The position numbers and the translations under genes were made by a program. This document shows, piece by piece, positions 17,861-26,616 of a stretch of DNA of 64,000 nt. The stretch's first letter is position 1. Every line of letters begins with the position of its first letter. The notes below the pieces were generated by a model. The model was not told where the DNA came from and ran no database searches. It saw nothing but the letters and a program-made list of their open reading frames with translations. Source of the stretch: Bosea sp. AS-1 (lineage in GTDB: Bacteria; Pseudomonadota; Alphaproteobacteria; Rhizobiales; Beijerinckiaceae); assembly GCF_002220095.1 (NCBI RefSeq), contig NZ_CP022372.1, positions 282,501 through 346,500 on the forward strand, written 5' to 3'.

Positions 17861-18224
17861 GGGTGCGCCTCCTCCTGGGGACCAGGCCATTGCATTGCCG
17901 CGCGCGTGCGCAAAAGCTTGCTGCGCGGGCAGTTTAAAATCGTTCCAGTAAAGTAAATGCTAGTTTTTAATTTTTCAAAACAAGCATTTACCTAGCCATT
18001 ATTGACGCAGATATTCGCCTTTACTAGAAGCGGTCAAGGGCAACGCGCGAGGCGATGTCGGTTTCGTCTGCGGCATCGCGTTGCATGGACGGGTCGCGAC
18101 ATCGCGCGGAATGATCGGGCCGGCTCGCCTGCTTCGGCAGGCGGGGAGGCATGATCGGCGTAGCCTGCCGCCCGGCGGCGCCGTCCCATTCGGCCATTAT
18201 GGCCCTTCAGCGCAGGATCATCCG
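17861..18224. promoter_or_regulatory. divergent heme-locus promoter region with inverted repeat
   Basis: This 364-bp gene-free gap separates hmuT from the heme monooxygenase gene and contains an AT-rich block at about 17930-18025, unlike the surrounding GC-rich DNA. Within it, GTAAATGCT (17953-17961) pairs perfectly with AGCATTTAC (17983-17991) across 21 nt of mostly A/T. A TTTAAAATCGTTCCAGTAA stretch just left of it loosely resembles the Irr iron-control element of Rhizobiales, but the match is imperfect. I expect an iron or heme regulator (Irr, RirA or Fur type) to bind here. No hemP/hmuP-like small gene is seen in the gap. Confidence 0.5.
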
Positions 18225-18572
18225 ATGTTCATCGCCATGAATCGCTTCAAGGTCGTCAAAGGCGAGGAGGCCGCTTTCGAGACGGTCTGGTCCTCGCGCA
18301 AGAGCCGGCTCGACGAGATGCCGGGTTTCCTCTCCTTCCACCTGTTGAAGGGTCCGGAGAAGGACGATCACACGCTCTATTCCTCTCATACGAGCTGGGC
18401 CTCGAAGGAGGATTTCGTGAGCTGGACGAAGTCGGAACAGTTCCGCGAATCGCATCGCAGCGCCGGCCAGCCGCGGCCGAAGCCGCTCTATCTCGGCCAC
18501 CCCGAATTCGAGGGCTTCGAGACGATCCTGAGCGAGACCAATCCGCATCTGCCCCGTCAGGCAGCCGAGTGA
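18225..18572 (+). CDS. IsdG-type heme-degrading monooxygenase
   Basis: A 115-residue ABM-fold protein. Alignment by eye to IsdG places the catalytic triad: Asn6 in MFIAMNRFKV (Asn7 in IsdG), Trp67 in FVSWTKS (Trp67) and His77 in ESHRS (His77, the heme ligand). PGFLSFHLL and LYSSHTSWASKEDF also match the family. It should open the heme ring to release iron, like the HmuQ/HmuD enzymes of Bradyrhizobium. The frame is open from 18081, but ATG 18225 begins at the conserved first strand. It diverges from hmuT and is followed by hutX, so it completes import and breakdown of heme. Confidence 0.88.
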   Translation: MFIAMNRFKVVKGEEAAFETVWSSRKSRLDEMPGFLSFHLLKGPEKDDHTLYSSHTSWASKEDFVSWTKSEQFRESHRSAGQPRPKPLYLGHPEFEGFETILSETNPHLPRQAAE

Positions 18573-18588
18573 GGGGCGGGCGGTGACG

Positions 18589-19101
18589 ATGGCCGAGGTC
18601 GCCCGCGATCCGATCGAGCACGCCCGTGCGCTGCTCGCCGCGAAGCCCGATGAGCTGATCGAGGCGATTGCGCGCGAGGCGGGTGTCTCGACCCGTACAG
18701 CGCTGGAATTGCTGCCGGCGGAGCAGCGGCTTTTCTTGGCGCCGGAGCGCTTCGAAGCATTGTGGCAGGATCTCGCCACTTGGGGCACGGTGCTGTTCCT
18801 GATGCACACGCCCGACATCGTGCTGGAATGCGAGGGCGCACTGCCGGTCGGCAGCTTCGGCCATGGCTACTACAATATCCATGGTGACAGTCCGATCGGA
18901 GGACATATCAAGGCCGAGAACTGCCGTGCGATCTATCTCGTCGACCGCGTGACCGCACAGGGGCGGCGGGCCTGCTCCGTGCAGTTCTTCAATGCGGCTG
19001 GCGAAGTGATGTTCAAGATCTTCGTGCGGCGAGATGCGAGTCGCGCTCTGCGGCCGGATCAGCTAAAGCGGTTCGAGGGCCTGAAGACGCGTTTCGTCTG
19101 A
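18589..19101 (+). CDS. hutX: cytosolic heme carrier/utilisation protein HutX family
   Basis: A 170-residue protein of the HutX/ChuX heme-utilisation family. An N-terminal LLPAEQRLFLAPERFEALWQDL segment precedes LFLMHTPDIVLECEGALPVGSFGHGYYNI and the C-terminal SVQFFNAAGEVMFKIFVRRD strand pair. These proteins hold heme in the cytosol and pass it to a degrading enzyme, here presumably the product of the preceding gene. ATG 18589 is chosen over GTG 18583 because the GAGGGG ribosome-binding site is better spaced from it. The genes are 16 nt apart and likely form one operon. Confidence 0.88.
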   Translation: MAEVARDPIEHARALLAAKPDELIEAIAREAGVSTRTALELLPAEQRLFLAPERFEALWQDLATWGTVLFLMHTPDIVLECEGALPVGSFGHGYYNIHGDSPIGGHIKAENCRAIYLVDRVTAQGRRACSVQFFNAAGEVMFKIFVRRDASRALRPDQLKRFEGLKTRFV

Positions 19102-19235
19102 GCCGCAAAGCCACGGCGCGCATCTTGCGTCATGGGTTGCGGGCTACAAGGTCTGCACCGCCGGCCAGTGATGAAAGCTGTTAATCAATCATTAACCATA
19201 ACGGCGCAGCGTTGCCGCCCGAGGGCCATGCGCTC

Positions 19236-20690
19236 ATGATGCCGACCGATCAGGCCCATCAGGAGGGGCAGACCGGTGGGAACGAGCCCGGCTTGCCCGA
19301 TGTTCCAGCCGTGGATGTCGATATGGCAACGCATGTCGTCATGGAGAGGGCAACTTTTCCGCCAAGCCGGCCATCCCTCGTGCTTGCCGCCGGGCGGCGC
19401 TTCGTGACGGAGCGTGCGCCGATTCTGCGCTCCAGCTTCGGCTCCGCAGTTCTGCTTGGGCTGCGCTTCGTCCAAGCTCGCCTGATTTCGGTGTGGGGGT
19501 TGATCGTCGCGGCGGCGCTCTGCCCGCCCAGCGTCTTCGCGGCGTTCGCCGTATTCTCCGCCGCCGCCAACTTCGTCTCGACCGCGTCGCTGTTGCGGCT
19601 CGAGGCGGTGTTCTTCCAGAGCAGCGATACCGCCCGGCTCGGCCTGGCGTTTCGTCTCACCACGGCGGTCGGAGCCGTATTTCTGTCGCTCACCGCGCTG
19701 GCCCTGATCGGGCTTGCGCTGTCGGGGTGGGTCGCACCGGCGGTCGCCTTTTTCTTCCTGATCTCGCTGACGGCACGGTCGATCCTGCGCCTGCTCTGGG
19801 CGGAAGCCACTGCGGAGGGCGATTTCCGCGCCATCGGCAACAGCAATGTCGTGCAGGCGGTAGTGCAGCCAGTCATCATGCTCGCGTTGATCGGCATCTT
19901 CGGTCCGAAGGCGCTGGCGCTGTTCATGGCCGATGCCTGCGGCCACGTTCTGGCGGCGTTCTATCTGCTGCGTCGGCGCTATAGGGCGTTGCTGCCTCTG
20001 GTCGATCCCGATCTCTGGAGCCGCGGCAGCCTGGTTGCGGCGGCCCATCATTGGCGGGATGCGCCGCGTGCCCTGCTGCCCGCGGCGTTGCTGGCCTATG
20101 GCTTCAGCATCGCCCCGATCCTGGCGCTGCCTTATGCCAGCAATGCGTTGCTCGCAGCGCATGTCGCCCTGGCAATGCGGTTGCTCGACATGCCGGCACA
20201 GATGTTCGGGACAGTTTCGATCCCGCTCGCGCTGAATCGGCTGCGCACCTATTCGGGCGCCCGCCGGCGCTTCTGGGTCAGGTTGATGACGCTGGGGCTG
20301 ATCGCGGCTTCGGTCGGGTTGTTCGCGGCGGCGGCCGTGTTCGGCCATCTGGTCGATGGCTTTCTCGACGGCTCGCAATGGGATGGTGTCGGCGACGTCA
20401 TCGCCCTCATGAGCCTGTTCTATTGCGGCATCGCGCTGGTCGGGCCACTGCAAGAGATCGCGACCTTGTCGCGCCAGCCGCTGTGGCAGGTCCTGACCAA
20501 TGCGCTGGCGCTTGTCGCCATGATAGGAGTGATGCTGTGGTACGGCGCGCTGACGCCGGCGCTTCTCTTCGCGATAGGCGTGGTTTCGGTGGTGAGGACA
20601 CTACTGCATGCCGTCTTCATCTGGCTGCACCTCGGCGATGCCGACGATGTCGCGGCCCGAGGGTTCGGCGCCGTCAGCGCCAAATCATAA
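19236..20690 (+). CDS. polysaccharide flippase-like membrane protein
   Basis: A protein of about 484 residues with roughly 10-12 membrane helices and the overall look of the Wzx/MATE-like oligosaccharide flippases. Segments include RSSFGSAVLLGLRFVQARLISVWG at the first helix, RSILRLLWAEATAEGDFRAIGN, and ALAMRLLDMPAQMFGTVSIPLA. Adjacent start codons at 19236 and 19239 are both usable, and a TTG at 19212 is in frame. No glycosyltransferase genes flank it, so its polysaccharide is unknown. It is convergent with the phosphatase gene, with 2 nt between stops. Confidence 0.75.
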   Translation: MMPTDQAHQEGQTGGNEPGLPDVPAVDVDMATHVVMERATFPPSRPSLVLAAGRRFVTERAPILRSSFGSAVLLGLRFVQARLISVWGLIVAAALCPPSVFAAFAVFSAAANFVSTASLLRLEAVFFQSSDTARLGLAFRLTTAVGAVFLSLTALALIGLALSGWVAPAVAFFFLISLTARSILRLLWAEATAEGDFRAIGNSNVVQAVVQPVIMLALIGIFGPKALALFMADACGHVLAAFYLLRRRYRALLPLVDPDLWSRGSLVAAAHHWRDAPRALLPAALLAYGFSIAPILALPYASNALLAAHVALAMRLLDMPAQMFGTVSIPLALNRLRTYSGARRRFWVRLMTLGLIAASVGLFAAAAVFGHLVDGFLDGSQWDGVGDVIALMSLFYCGIALVGPLQEIATLSRQPLWQVLTNALALVAMIGVMLWYGALTPALLFAIGVVSVVRTLLHAVFIWLHLGDADDVAARGFGAVSAKS

Positions 20691-20692
20691 AG

Positions 20693-21415
20693 CTATTCCC
20701 GCCGGATCAACCTGTCGGCGATCAGCGATGACAGCAATCCCGGCTTGAACTCCCGTTCGAGCCGCTCGGGATCGTAGACCTTCGCCACCCAGTCGAGAAA
20801 GGCGATGCCCTTGGCTTCTCCCTCGCGGCGATAGGCTTCGAAGAAGGCATCGAGGATGCCGGTCTTGGCAAAGCGGAAATGGCCGTAGCGCAGCGAGAGC
20901 TGGCCCATCGCCTCGGCGAGTGGCCGCTTCTCGTGGATCAGCAGGTAGAGCGCGGAGAAAAAGCCCGCCCGATCAGCGCCGGACTTGCAATGCACGAGCG
21001 CCGGCTCCTCGAGATCCGCGAAGAAAGCTTTGGCACCAAGGATCGTCTCGCGGTCAGGCGCGCCACGCGAGCGCAGCACGAAATCGACCAGTGCGATGCC
21101 GTGCCGTTCACAAGCCTCCTTCTGGAGAGGCCAGGAGCCATGCTCGCGCCCACCGCGCAGATTGACGATGGTCTTGATCCCCTTGCGTGCGAAGGCTGCG
21201 ATCTGGCCGGGAGCCGGCTGGGCCGAGCGCCAGAGCCGCGGCGTAACGCGATGCGCGTTGAGGTAGGCCAGGCGAAAGATGCCGTGATCGACGAGCAGCA
21301 TGTTGGCCCAGGCACGCAGGCGCGCACTCCGGCTCTCGATCGGCCGGTCCCAGCGGGCGATGCGGGCCATACGGCGGGCATAGCGCTCTTCGTCGGGGCG
21401 CAGGCGGTTCAGCAA
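20693..21415 (-). CDS. protein tyrosine / dual-specificity phosphatase-like protein
   Basis: A 240-residue cysteine-dependent phosphatase-like protein. The P-loop HCKSGADRAG puts the nucleophile at Cys143 and the arginine at Arg149 (CX5R). An LWRSAQPAPGQIAAFARKGIKTIVNLRGG segment precedes it, as in bacterial DSP/tyrosine phosphatase-like proteins. A general-acid aspartate may be Asp111 or Asp121. The frame opens with TTG 21415; ATG 21370 would shorten it by 15 residues. The substrate could be a phosphoprotein, a lipid or a phosphosugar. Confidence 0.8.
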   Translation of the reverse strand: MLNRLRPDEERYARRMARIARWDRPIESRSARLRAWANMLLVDHGIFRLAYLNAHRVTPRLWRSAQPAPGQIAAFARKGIKTIVNLRGGREHGSWPLQKEACERHGIALVDFVLRSRGAPDRETILGAKAFFADLEEPALVHCKSGADRAGFFSALYLLIHEKRPLAEAMGQLSLRYGHFRFAKTGILDAFFEAYRREGEAKGIAFLDWVAKVYDPERLEREFKPGLLSSLIADRLIRRE

Positions 21416-21567
21416 GGCCTGGTCTCGGGGCTGTTCATGGCGCGCCGGATAGCAGCGTGGGCGCCCATGCGCAAATCATCTGACACGTTACGGCGATGGA
21501 AGGGGTTGGACTTTTCGCCGCGAACTTGCATAAGGCCCGGCAAAATTTCCAAGCGACAGGTTCCCTC

Positions 21568-22104
21568 ATGCGCATCGATGCCATTTCCATCGGCAAGAAC
21601 CCGCCCGAAGAAGTCAACGTCCTGATCGAGGTGGCGATCGGCGGCGAGCCGATCAAGTACGAGATGGACAAGGAGGCCGGCACGCTCTTCGTCGACCGCT
21701 TCCTCTACACGCCGATGCGCTACCCGGGGAACTACGGCTTCATCCCGCACACGCTTTCGGAAGATGGCGACCCTTGCGACGTGCTTGTCGCCAATACCCG
21801 CCCGTTGGTGCCCGGCTCCTACATCGCGGTGCGGCCGATCGGCGTGATGCTGATGGAGGACGAGGGCGGCGGTGACGAGAAGATCATCGCGGTGCCGGTG
21901 CCAAAGCTGACCAAGCGCTACGAGAACGTCCATAACTACACGGACCTGCCGAAGATCACGCTCGATCAGATCCAGCACTTCTTCGAGCACTACAAGGATC
22001 TCGAGCCCGGCAAATGGGTGAAGCTCAAGGGCTGGGGCGACGCCGCCATGGCCAAGAAGCTGATCGTCGAGGCGATCGAGCGGGCCAAGGCCGCGAAGGC
22101 GTAA
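21568..22104 (+). CDS. ppa: inorganic pyrophosphatase (family I)
   Basis: A 178-residue soluble pyrophosphatase that hydrolyses PPi to phosphate and drives biosynthesis. Conserved features are the KYEMDKEAG segment, [11 protein letters not shown], the metal-binding DGDPCDVLV and [20 protein letters not shown]. The length matches bacterial family I enzymes. ATG 21568 (MRIDAISIG) is preferred over the in-frame upstream starts because it matches the family N-terminus. It is followed by a good terminator hairpin. Confidence 0.96.
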   Translation: MRIDAISIGKNPPEEVNVLIEVAIGGEPIKYEMDKEAGTLFVDRFLYTPMRYPGNYGFIPHTLSEDGDPCDVLVANTRPLVPGSYIAVRPIGVMLMEDEGGGDEKIIAVPVPKLTKRYENVHNYTDLPKITLDQIQHFFEHYKDLEPGKWVKLKGWGDAAMAKKLIVEAIERAKAAKA

Positions 22105-22127
22105 CGGCTTCGATCCCGAATGCCGCC

Positions 22128-22153
22128 GAGGGCCGCGCTTTGCGCGGCTCTTT
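22128..22153 (+). terminator. intrinsic terminator after ppa
   Basis: A GC-rich stem, GCCGCGC (22132-22138) pairing with GCGCGGC (22142-22148) over a TTT loop and partly extended by flanking GAG/CTC, is followed by a short T-rich run (TCTTT). It lies 24 nt after the ppa stop and just before the stop of the convergent CitE-like gene, so it may serve both. Confidence 0.75.
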
Positions 22154-22158
22154 CCGTT

Positions 22159-23034
22159 TCAGGCGGCGATCGCGTCTGCCAGCGCCACGGTGCGGCGCGC
22201 CATCTCGGCATGGAGCAGCTCGACCATGCGGCCGTCGAGCTGGATCGCACCCTTGCCGATATTCTCGGGCAAATCGAAAGCCGCGATGATCGCGCGTGCC
22301 CGTGCCAGCTCCGCTTCGTCGGGCGCGAACACCGTGTTTGCCGGCCCAACCTGGGAGGGGTGGATCAGGGTCTTGCCGTCGAAGCCGAGATCGCGACCCT
22401 GCTCGCATTCGGCGCGGAAGCCGTCCTCGTCCTTGATGTCGTTGTAGACGCCGTCGAGGATATCGAGGCTGTGGGCACGGGCGGCCAGCAGAGCGCTGGT
22501 CAGCCAGGGCAGCATCGTCGCGCGGCCAGGCACGAAGCGGGCGCGTGTCTCCTTGGCGAGATCGTTGGTGCCCATGACGAAACAGGCCAGTCGCGTGACG
22601 GGGTCGCGCGCGGCCTGCGCAATACGTTCAACATCGAGGATGGCGAGCGGCGTTTCGATCATCGCCCAAACGGAGATGGTCGGGTCGGCCCACAATCCGT
22701 CGAGCTGATGGCCGATCTCGTGCAGTGTATCGGGTGCGGCGACCTTCGGGATCAGGATGGCGGCCGGCTTTGCGGCTGCCGCGGCGGCGAGATCCTCCGC
22801 GAACCAGGGTGTGCCCAGGCCATTGACGCGGATGATGAGTTCGCGACGACCGTAGCCCCCCGCCTGCACCGCGGCGCAGACCTGCTCGCGCGCGGTTGCC
22901 TTGGCCTCGGGGGCGACGGCATCCTCGAGATCGAGAATCAGGACATCGGCTGCAAGTTCGCGCGCCTTTTCCAGCGCGCGGCTGTTGGAGCCGGGCATGT
23001 AGAGGGCGCTGCGGCGGGGGCGGATCGTCGTCAT
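22159..23034 (-). CDS. HpcH/HpaI-type CoA ester lyase (CitE-like; malyl-CoA thioesterase/lyase)
   Basis: A 291-residue TIM-barrel protein of the CitE/malyl-CoA lyase family: RSALYMPGSNSRALEKARELAADVLILDLEDAVAP at the N-terminus, then RVNGLGTPWFAEDL, MIETPLAILD, MGTNDLAKET and GKTLIHPSQVGPAN. The glutamate and aspartate that bind magnesium are present (IETP, LEDAV). Its size suits the (3S)-malyl-CoA thioesterase (Mcl2) type as much as the longer malyl-CoA/beta-methylmalyl-CoA lyase. A MeaC-like gene 2 kb away supports a role near the ethylmalonyl-CoA pathway, by inference. ATG 23034 is favoured over the adjacent ATG 23037 because of spacing to the GGAGAG site. Confidence 0.82.
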   Translation of the reverse strand: MTTIRPRRSALYMPGSNSRALEKARELAADVLILDLEDAVAPEAKATAREQVCAAVQAGGYGRRELIIRVNGLGTPWFAEDLAAAAAAKPAAILIPKVAAPDTLHEIGHQLDGLWADPTISVWAMIETPLAILDVERIAQAARDPVTRLACFVMGTNDLAKETRARFVPGRATMLPWLTSALLAARAHSLDILDGVYNDIKDEDGFRAECEQGRDLGFDGKTLIHPSQVGPANTVFAPDEAELARARAIIAAFDLPENIGKGAIQLDGRMVELLHAEMARRTVALADAIAA

Positions 23035-23182
23035 CATCTCTCCTGACACGGCCGGTGGGGGCGTCGTCGCATTTTCTCGACACGAACCGGTGTCGGCTTT
23101 GCTCAAAAATGCGTGGTGCTGCACTGCACAGTAGACGAACGCAGGTGCAAGGCCAGCGCTGCGAAAGGCGGAGGGAGTGGTC

Positions 23183-23944
23183 ATGCGATGGCTGGCCGGG
23201 GTCGATGGCTGCAAGGCGGGCTGGATCGCTGCCGTCGCGCCGGCTGAGGGGCGCGATGCGGCGGCTATCCGCGTGCTGCCGCGTTTCTCGGATCTGTTCG
23301 CCGGCGAGATCGTGCCGGATATCGTTGCGGTCGACATGCCGATCGGCCTGCCCGATCGTGTGACAGGCTCGGGCCGTGGGCCGGAACAGGCCGTGCGTGC
23401 TTTGCTGGGCGACCGGCAGTCCTCGGTTTTCGCGATTCCCGCCCGCTGTGCCGTGGAAGCGGACGATTACGAGCAGGCCTGCGCGCTCGCGCTCGCTCAT
23501 TCCGAGCCACCCCGGAAGGTGTCCAAGCAAGGCTTCAACCTTTTCCCGAAGATCCGCGAGATCGATACGGTGCTGCGGGCCGAGCTCGCGATGTGCAAGC
23601 GCGTCTTCGAGATCCATCCCGAGCTGGCCTTCAGGACGATGAAGGGCGAACCGCTCACCTATCCCAAGAAGATCAAGGGCGTGGTCAACCCGCCCGGCAT
23701 GGCCGAACGTCGGGCCTTGCTTCAGGAGGCCGGCCTTCCGCTGGAAGCGGTCTCGGCGCGCCCGCCGCGCGGTGCGGCCGCGGACGATCTGCTCGATGCG
23801 CTGGCGGCGCTGGTCGTCGCTCGGCACATTGCCGCCGGGCGCGGAAAGCCCTTTCCCGATCCGCCGGGACGCGATAGCCACGGTCTTCCCATCGCGATCT
23901 GGACCTTTGTGTCCCAGACAGTTTCACGCAGGATCGAGCCATGA
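23183..23944 (+). CDS. DUF429 family protein
   Basis: A 253-residue protein of the DUF429 family (RNase H-like fold). GVDGCKAGWIAAV at the N-terminus and VAVDMPIGLPD carry conserved aspartates; RGPEQAVRALLG, VFAIPARCAVEA, KVSKQGFNLFPKIREID, FEIHPELAF and DDLLDALAALVVA follow. The fold suggests a metal-dependent nuclease-like or NTP-binding core, but activity is unproven. ATG 23183 sits 5 nt after GAGGGAG; GTG 23177 overlaps that site. The stop overlaps the next start by 4 nt (ATGA), indicating coupled translation with the dehydratase gene. Confidence 0.85.
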   Translation: MRWLAGVDGCKAGWIAAVAPAEGRDAAAIRVLPRFSDLFAGEIVPDIVAVDMPIGLPDRVTGSGRGPEQAVRALLGDRQSSVFAIPARCAVEADDYEQACALALAHSEPPRKVSKQGFNLFPKIREIDTVLRAELAMCKRVFEIHPELAFRTMKGEPLTYPKKIKGVVNPPGMAERRALLQEAGLPLEAVSARPPRGAAADDLLDALAALVVARHIAAGRGKPFPDPPGRDSHGLPIAIWTFVSQTVSRRIEP

Positions 23945-24894
23945 GCGAGCGCCCCGTCACCCGCCCGATGATCGAGGAGGCTGCGGCCCGCATTGCCGGC
24001 CATGCTCGGGTGACACCGGTGATGCGGCTGGGGCCTGGCGCGCTGGGTTCCGAAGGAGACATCTCGCTCAAGCTCGAATGCCTGCAGCATGCCGGCTCGT
24101 TCAAGACGCGCGGCGCCTTCAACAACCTGCTCTCGCTCACGGTGCCTGCGGCGGGCGTCTCGGCCGCGTCGGGCGGCAATCACGGCGCGGCCGTGGCCTA
24201 TGCGGCGATGAAGCGCGGCGTGAAGGCGACGATCTTCGTTCCCGAGATTTCGCCCACGGCCAAGATCGAGGCGATCCGTCGCTTCGGCGCCGAGGTCGTG
24301 GTCGGGGGCGCGCAATATGACGACGCGCAGGCGGCCTGTGACCGTTTCGTCGTCGAGACCGGCGCGCTCAAGATCCACCCCTTCGCCGCGAAGGAGACGA
24401 TCACCGGCCAGGGCACGCTCGGCCGCGAGTGGGATCTGCAGGAGCCCGATCTCGACACCGTTCTCGTCGCGGTCGGCGGCGGCGGCCTGATCTCAGGCAT
24501 CGCGAGCTGGTTCGCCGGTAGCAAGGTCAAGGTCGTCGGCGTCGAGCCCGAAGGGTCGCGCGCCCTGCAGGCGGCGCTGGATGCGAAGGGGCCAATCGAG
24601 GTCAAGGTCGCTTCGGTTGCCGCCGACTCGCTGGGCGCGCGCAATGTCGGCCAGCTCGTCTACGATGTCTGCAAGGGTGCGGTCGACCATGTCGCGCTGG
24701 TGCCGGATGCTGCGATCACGCAGGCGCAGGCCGCGTTGTGGCGCGATTTCCGTCTCGCGGTCGAACCCGGTGGGGCGGCGGCCTTTGGGGCGCTGATCAG
24801 CGGCGCCTACAAGCCCGCGAAAGGAGAGCGGCTCGGCGTGCTGGTCTGCGGGGCCAATGTCGACCTGGCGAAGCTGGCGACGATCGCGGGCTGA
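23941..24894 (+). CDS. PLP-dependent threonine/serine dehydratase
   Basis: A 317-residue fold-type II PLP enzyme. The Schiff-base lysine lies in KLECLQHAGSFKTRGAFNN, the phosphate/substrate loop is ASGGNHGAAVA, and the PLP-phosphate loop is AVGGGGLISG. The short length without an ACT regulatory domain points to a catabolic serine/threonine dehydratase or serine racemase rather than the biosynthetic IlvA. It is translationally coupled to the DUF429 gene by a 4-nt overlap and followed 95 nt later by a MaoC-type gene. The exact amino acid substrate is uncertain. Confidence 0.88.
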   Translation: MSERPVTRPMIEEAAARIAGHARVTPVMRLGPGALGSEGDISLKLECLQHAGSFKTRGAFNNLLSLTVPAAGVSAASGGNHGAAVAYAAMKRGVKATIFVPEISPTAKIEAIRRFGAEVVVGGAQYDDAQAACDRFVVETGALKIHPFAAKETITGQGTLGREWDLQEPDLDTVLVAVGGGGLISGIASWFAGSKVKVVGVEPEGSRALQAALDAKGPIEVKVASVAADSLGARNVGQLVYDVCKGAVDHVALVPDAAITQAQAALWRDFRLAVEPGGAAAFGALISGAYKPAKGERLGVLVCGANVDLAKLATIAG

Positions 24895-24989
24895 CGGGCT
24901 GTGGCCCTTTCCGGGCGCTGCTGCTTTCGTCGGGGCTGGACGCCGCTCTTGGTTGCGACGCAATATCGCCTGCCATCAGGAGGCGATCC

Positions 24990-26051
24990 ATGCCCGGCAC
25001 GACCGCCAAGACCAGTTCCGGCCGCTTCTTCGAGGATTTCCACCTCGGTGACGTCATCGTCCACGCGACGCCACGCACGGTAACGGCCGGCGACGTCGCG
25101 CTCTATACGGCACTCTACGGCCCGCGTTTCGCGGTGCAATCCTCCGAGGCTTTCGCGCAGGCGATCGGTTATCCGGCGGCGCCGGTCGACGATCTACTGG
25201 TCTTCCACATCGTCTTCGGCAAGACGGTGCCGGATGTTTCGCTCAATGCTGTGGCGAATCTCGGCTATGCCGACGGGCGTTTCCTCAAGCCCGTCTTCGT
25301 CGGCGATACGATGACGACGACGTCCGAGGTCATCGGCCTGAAGCAGACCTCGGCCGGCGACGCCGGCATCGTCTATGTCCGCTCCATCGGGCGCAACCAG
25401 AAATCCGAGATCGTGCTGAGCTATGCGCGCTGGGTCCTGGTGCGCAAACGCCGGCCCGGCACGCCGGCTCATGCCGAGCAGGTGCCGGAGCTGGCGAAGG
25501 CGGTGCTGGTCGAGGAACTGGGCGAAGGCTGCCCGCCACTCGATCTCGCCGCCTATGACGATGCGCTGGCCGGCTCGCGCTTCCGCTGGGGCGACTACGC
25601 GGTCGGCGAACGCATCGACCATGTCGATGGCATGACCGTCGAGGAGGCCGAGCACCAACTCGCGACCCGGCTCTACCAGAATACCGCTCGGGTGCATTTC
25701 GACGCCCATGCCGCGCAGGGGAGCCGCTTCGGCAAGCGGCTGATCTATGGCGGCCATGTCATCAGCCTGGCGCGGGCCCTCTCCTTCAACGGCCTGGGCA
25801 ACGCCTTCCACATCGCCGCGATCAATGGCGGGCGCCATGTCGCGCCGCTCTTCGCCGGCGATACCGTCTATGCCTGGAGCGAGGTGCTGGCATGCGCCGA
25901 GATTCCGGAGCGCAGCGATGTCGGGGCGCTCAGGCTGCGCCTCGTCGCCACCAAGAACTTGCCTTGTGATGCCCATCCGCTCAAGGAAGGGGAGCAATAC
26001 GCGCCGGGCGTGGTCCTCGATTTCGATTATTGGGCGCTGTTGCCGCGGTAA
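24990..26051 (+). CDS. MaoC-family mesaconyl-CoA hydratase-like enzyme (MeaC/Mcd)
   Basis: A 353-residue protein with two hotdog-type MaoC regions: RFFEDFHLGDVIVHATPRTVT near the start, and a second starting around residue 195 (GDYAVGERIDHVDGMTVEEAEH) with NTARVHFD and GGHVISLARALSFNG. Length and segments resemble mesaconyl-C1-CoA hydratase (beta-methylmalyl-CoA dehydratase) of the ethylmalonyl-CoA pathway. ATG 24990 has a strong AGGAGG site. The sdhCDAB operon follows after about 150 nt, and succinate/C4 metabolism links the two. The name is by similarity; other hotdog hydratases are possible. Confidence 0.83.
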   Translation: MPGTTAKTSSGRFFEDFHLGDVIVHATPRTVTAGDVALYTALYGPRFAVQSSEAFAQAIGYPAAPVDDLLVFHIVFGKTVPDVSLNAVANLGYADGRFLKPVFVGDTMTTTSEVIGLKQTSAGDAGIVYVRSIGRNQKSEIVLSYARWVLVRKRRPGTPAHAEQVPELAKAVLVEELGEGCPPLDLAAYDDALAGSRFRWGDYAVGERIDHVDGMTVEEAEHQLATRLYQNTARVHFDAHAAQGSRFGKRLIYGGHVISLARALSFNGLGNAFHIAAINGGRHVAPLFAGDTVYAWSEVLACAEIPERSDVGALRLRLVATKNLPCDAHPLKEGEQYAPGVVLDFDYWALLPR

Positions 26052-26203
26052 GCTTTTCGCAACGAAATGACGAATTTCAGAATCTGTAACTTCGTTCTGC
26101 GCATGCCGCATTGCAGCGCCGGAACGGTTTCGTTAGAGAACCAGTCACTCTAGAATGATCCCAAATGGGTCCGCCGCTGTCCGACGGGCCGCTTGATCGG
26201 AGA

Positions 26204-26605
26204 ATGATATTGGCCGAGGTCAAGCCCGCGGCTCGCCCGCTTTCACCGCACCTGCAGATCTACCGCTGGTCCTGGACGATGGCGATGTCCGTCGCCCATC
26301 GCGTCACCGGGACGGGGCTCTATCTCGGCACGGTGCTGATCGCCGCCTGGCTGGTCGCCGCTGCTTCGGGCCCTGCCGCCTTCGACACGGCGCAGTGGAT
26401 CGCCGGCTCCTTCCTCGGTCGGCTCGTGCTCTTCCTCTACAGCTTCTCGCTGATGCACCACATGGTCGGGGGCCTGCGCCACTTCGTCTGGGACACCGGC
26501 AAGGGCTACGAGCCGCAGACGCGCATGGCCATGGCCAAGTTCACCCTCGTCATCTCGGTGGCGCTGACGGTCCTGATCTGGATCGTCGTGCTGGCGACGC
26601 GCTGA
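26204..26605 (+). CDS. sdhC: succinate dehydrogenase cytochrome b556 subunit
   Basis: A protein of about 133 residues with three membrane helices anchoring complex II. The signature PLSPHLQIYRWSWTMAMSV followed by AHRVTGTGL is present, and the heme-ligand region is LYSFSLMHHMVGGLRHF. ATG 26204 is taken as the start; TTG 26210, better spaced from GGAGA, and ATG 26165 are alternatives. It is the first gene of sdhCDAB, with 11 nt to sdhD. The quinone site is shared with SdhD and SdhB. Confidence 0.93.
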   Translation: MILAEVKPAARPLSPHLQIYRWSWTMAMSVAHRVTGTGLYLGTVLIAAWLVAAASGPAAFDTAQWIAGSFLGRLVLFLYSFSLMHHMVGGLRHFVWDTGKGYEPQTRMAMAKFTLVISVALTVLIWIVVLATR

Positions 26606-26616
26606 GGAGACCTCCG

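Noticed and set aside
17953..17991. Reading the inverted repeat upstream of hmuT as a transcription terminator.
   Set aside because: It lies between divergent genes, where no transcript ends, and the loop is long and AT-rich; an operator or promoter structure fits better.
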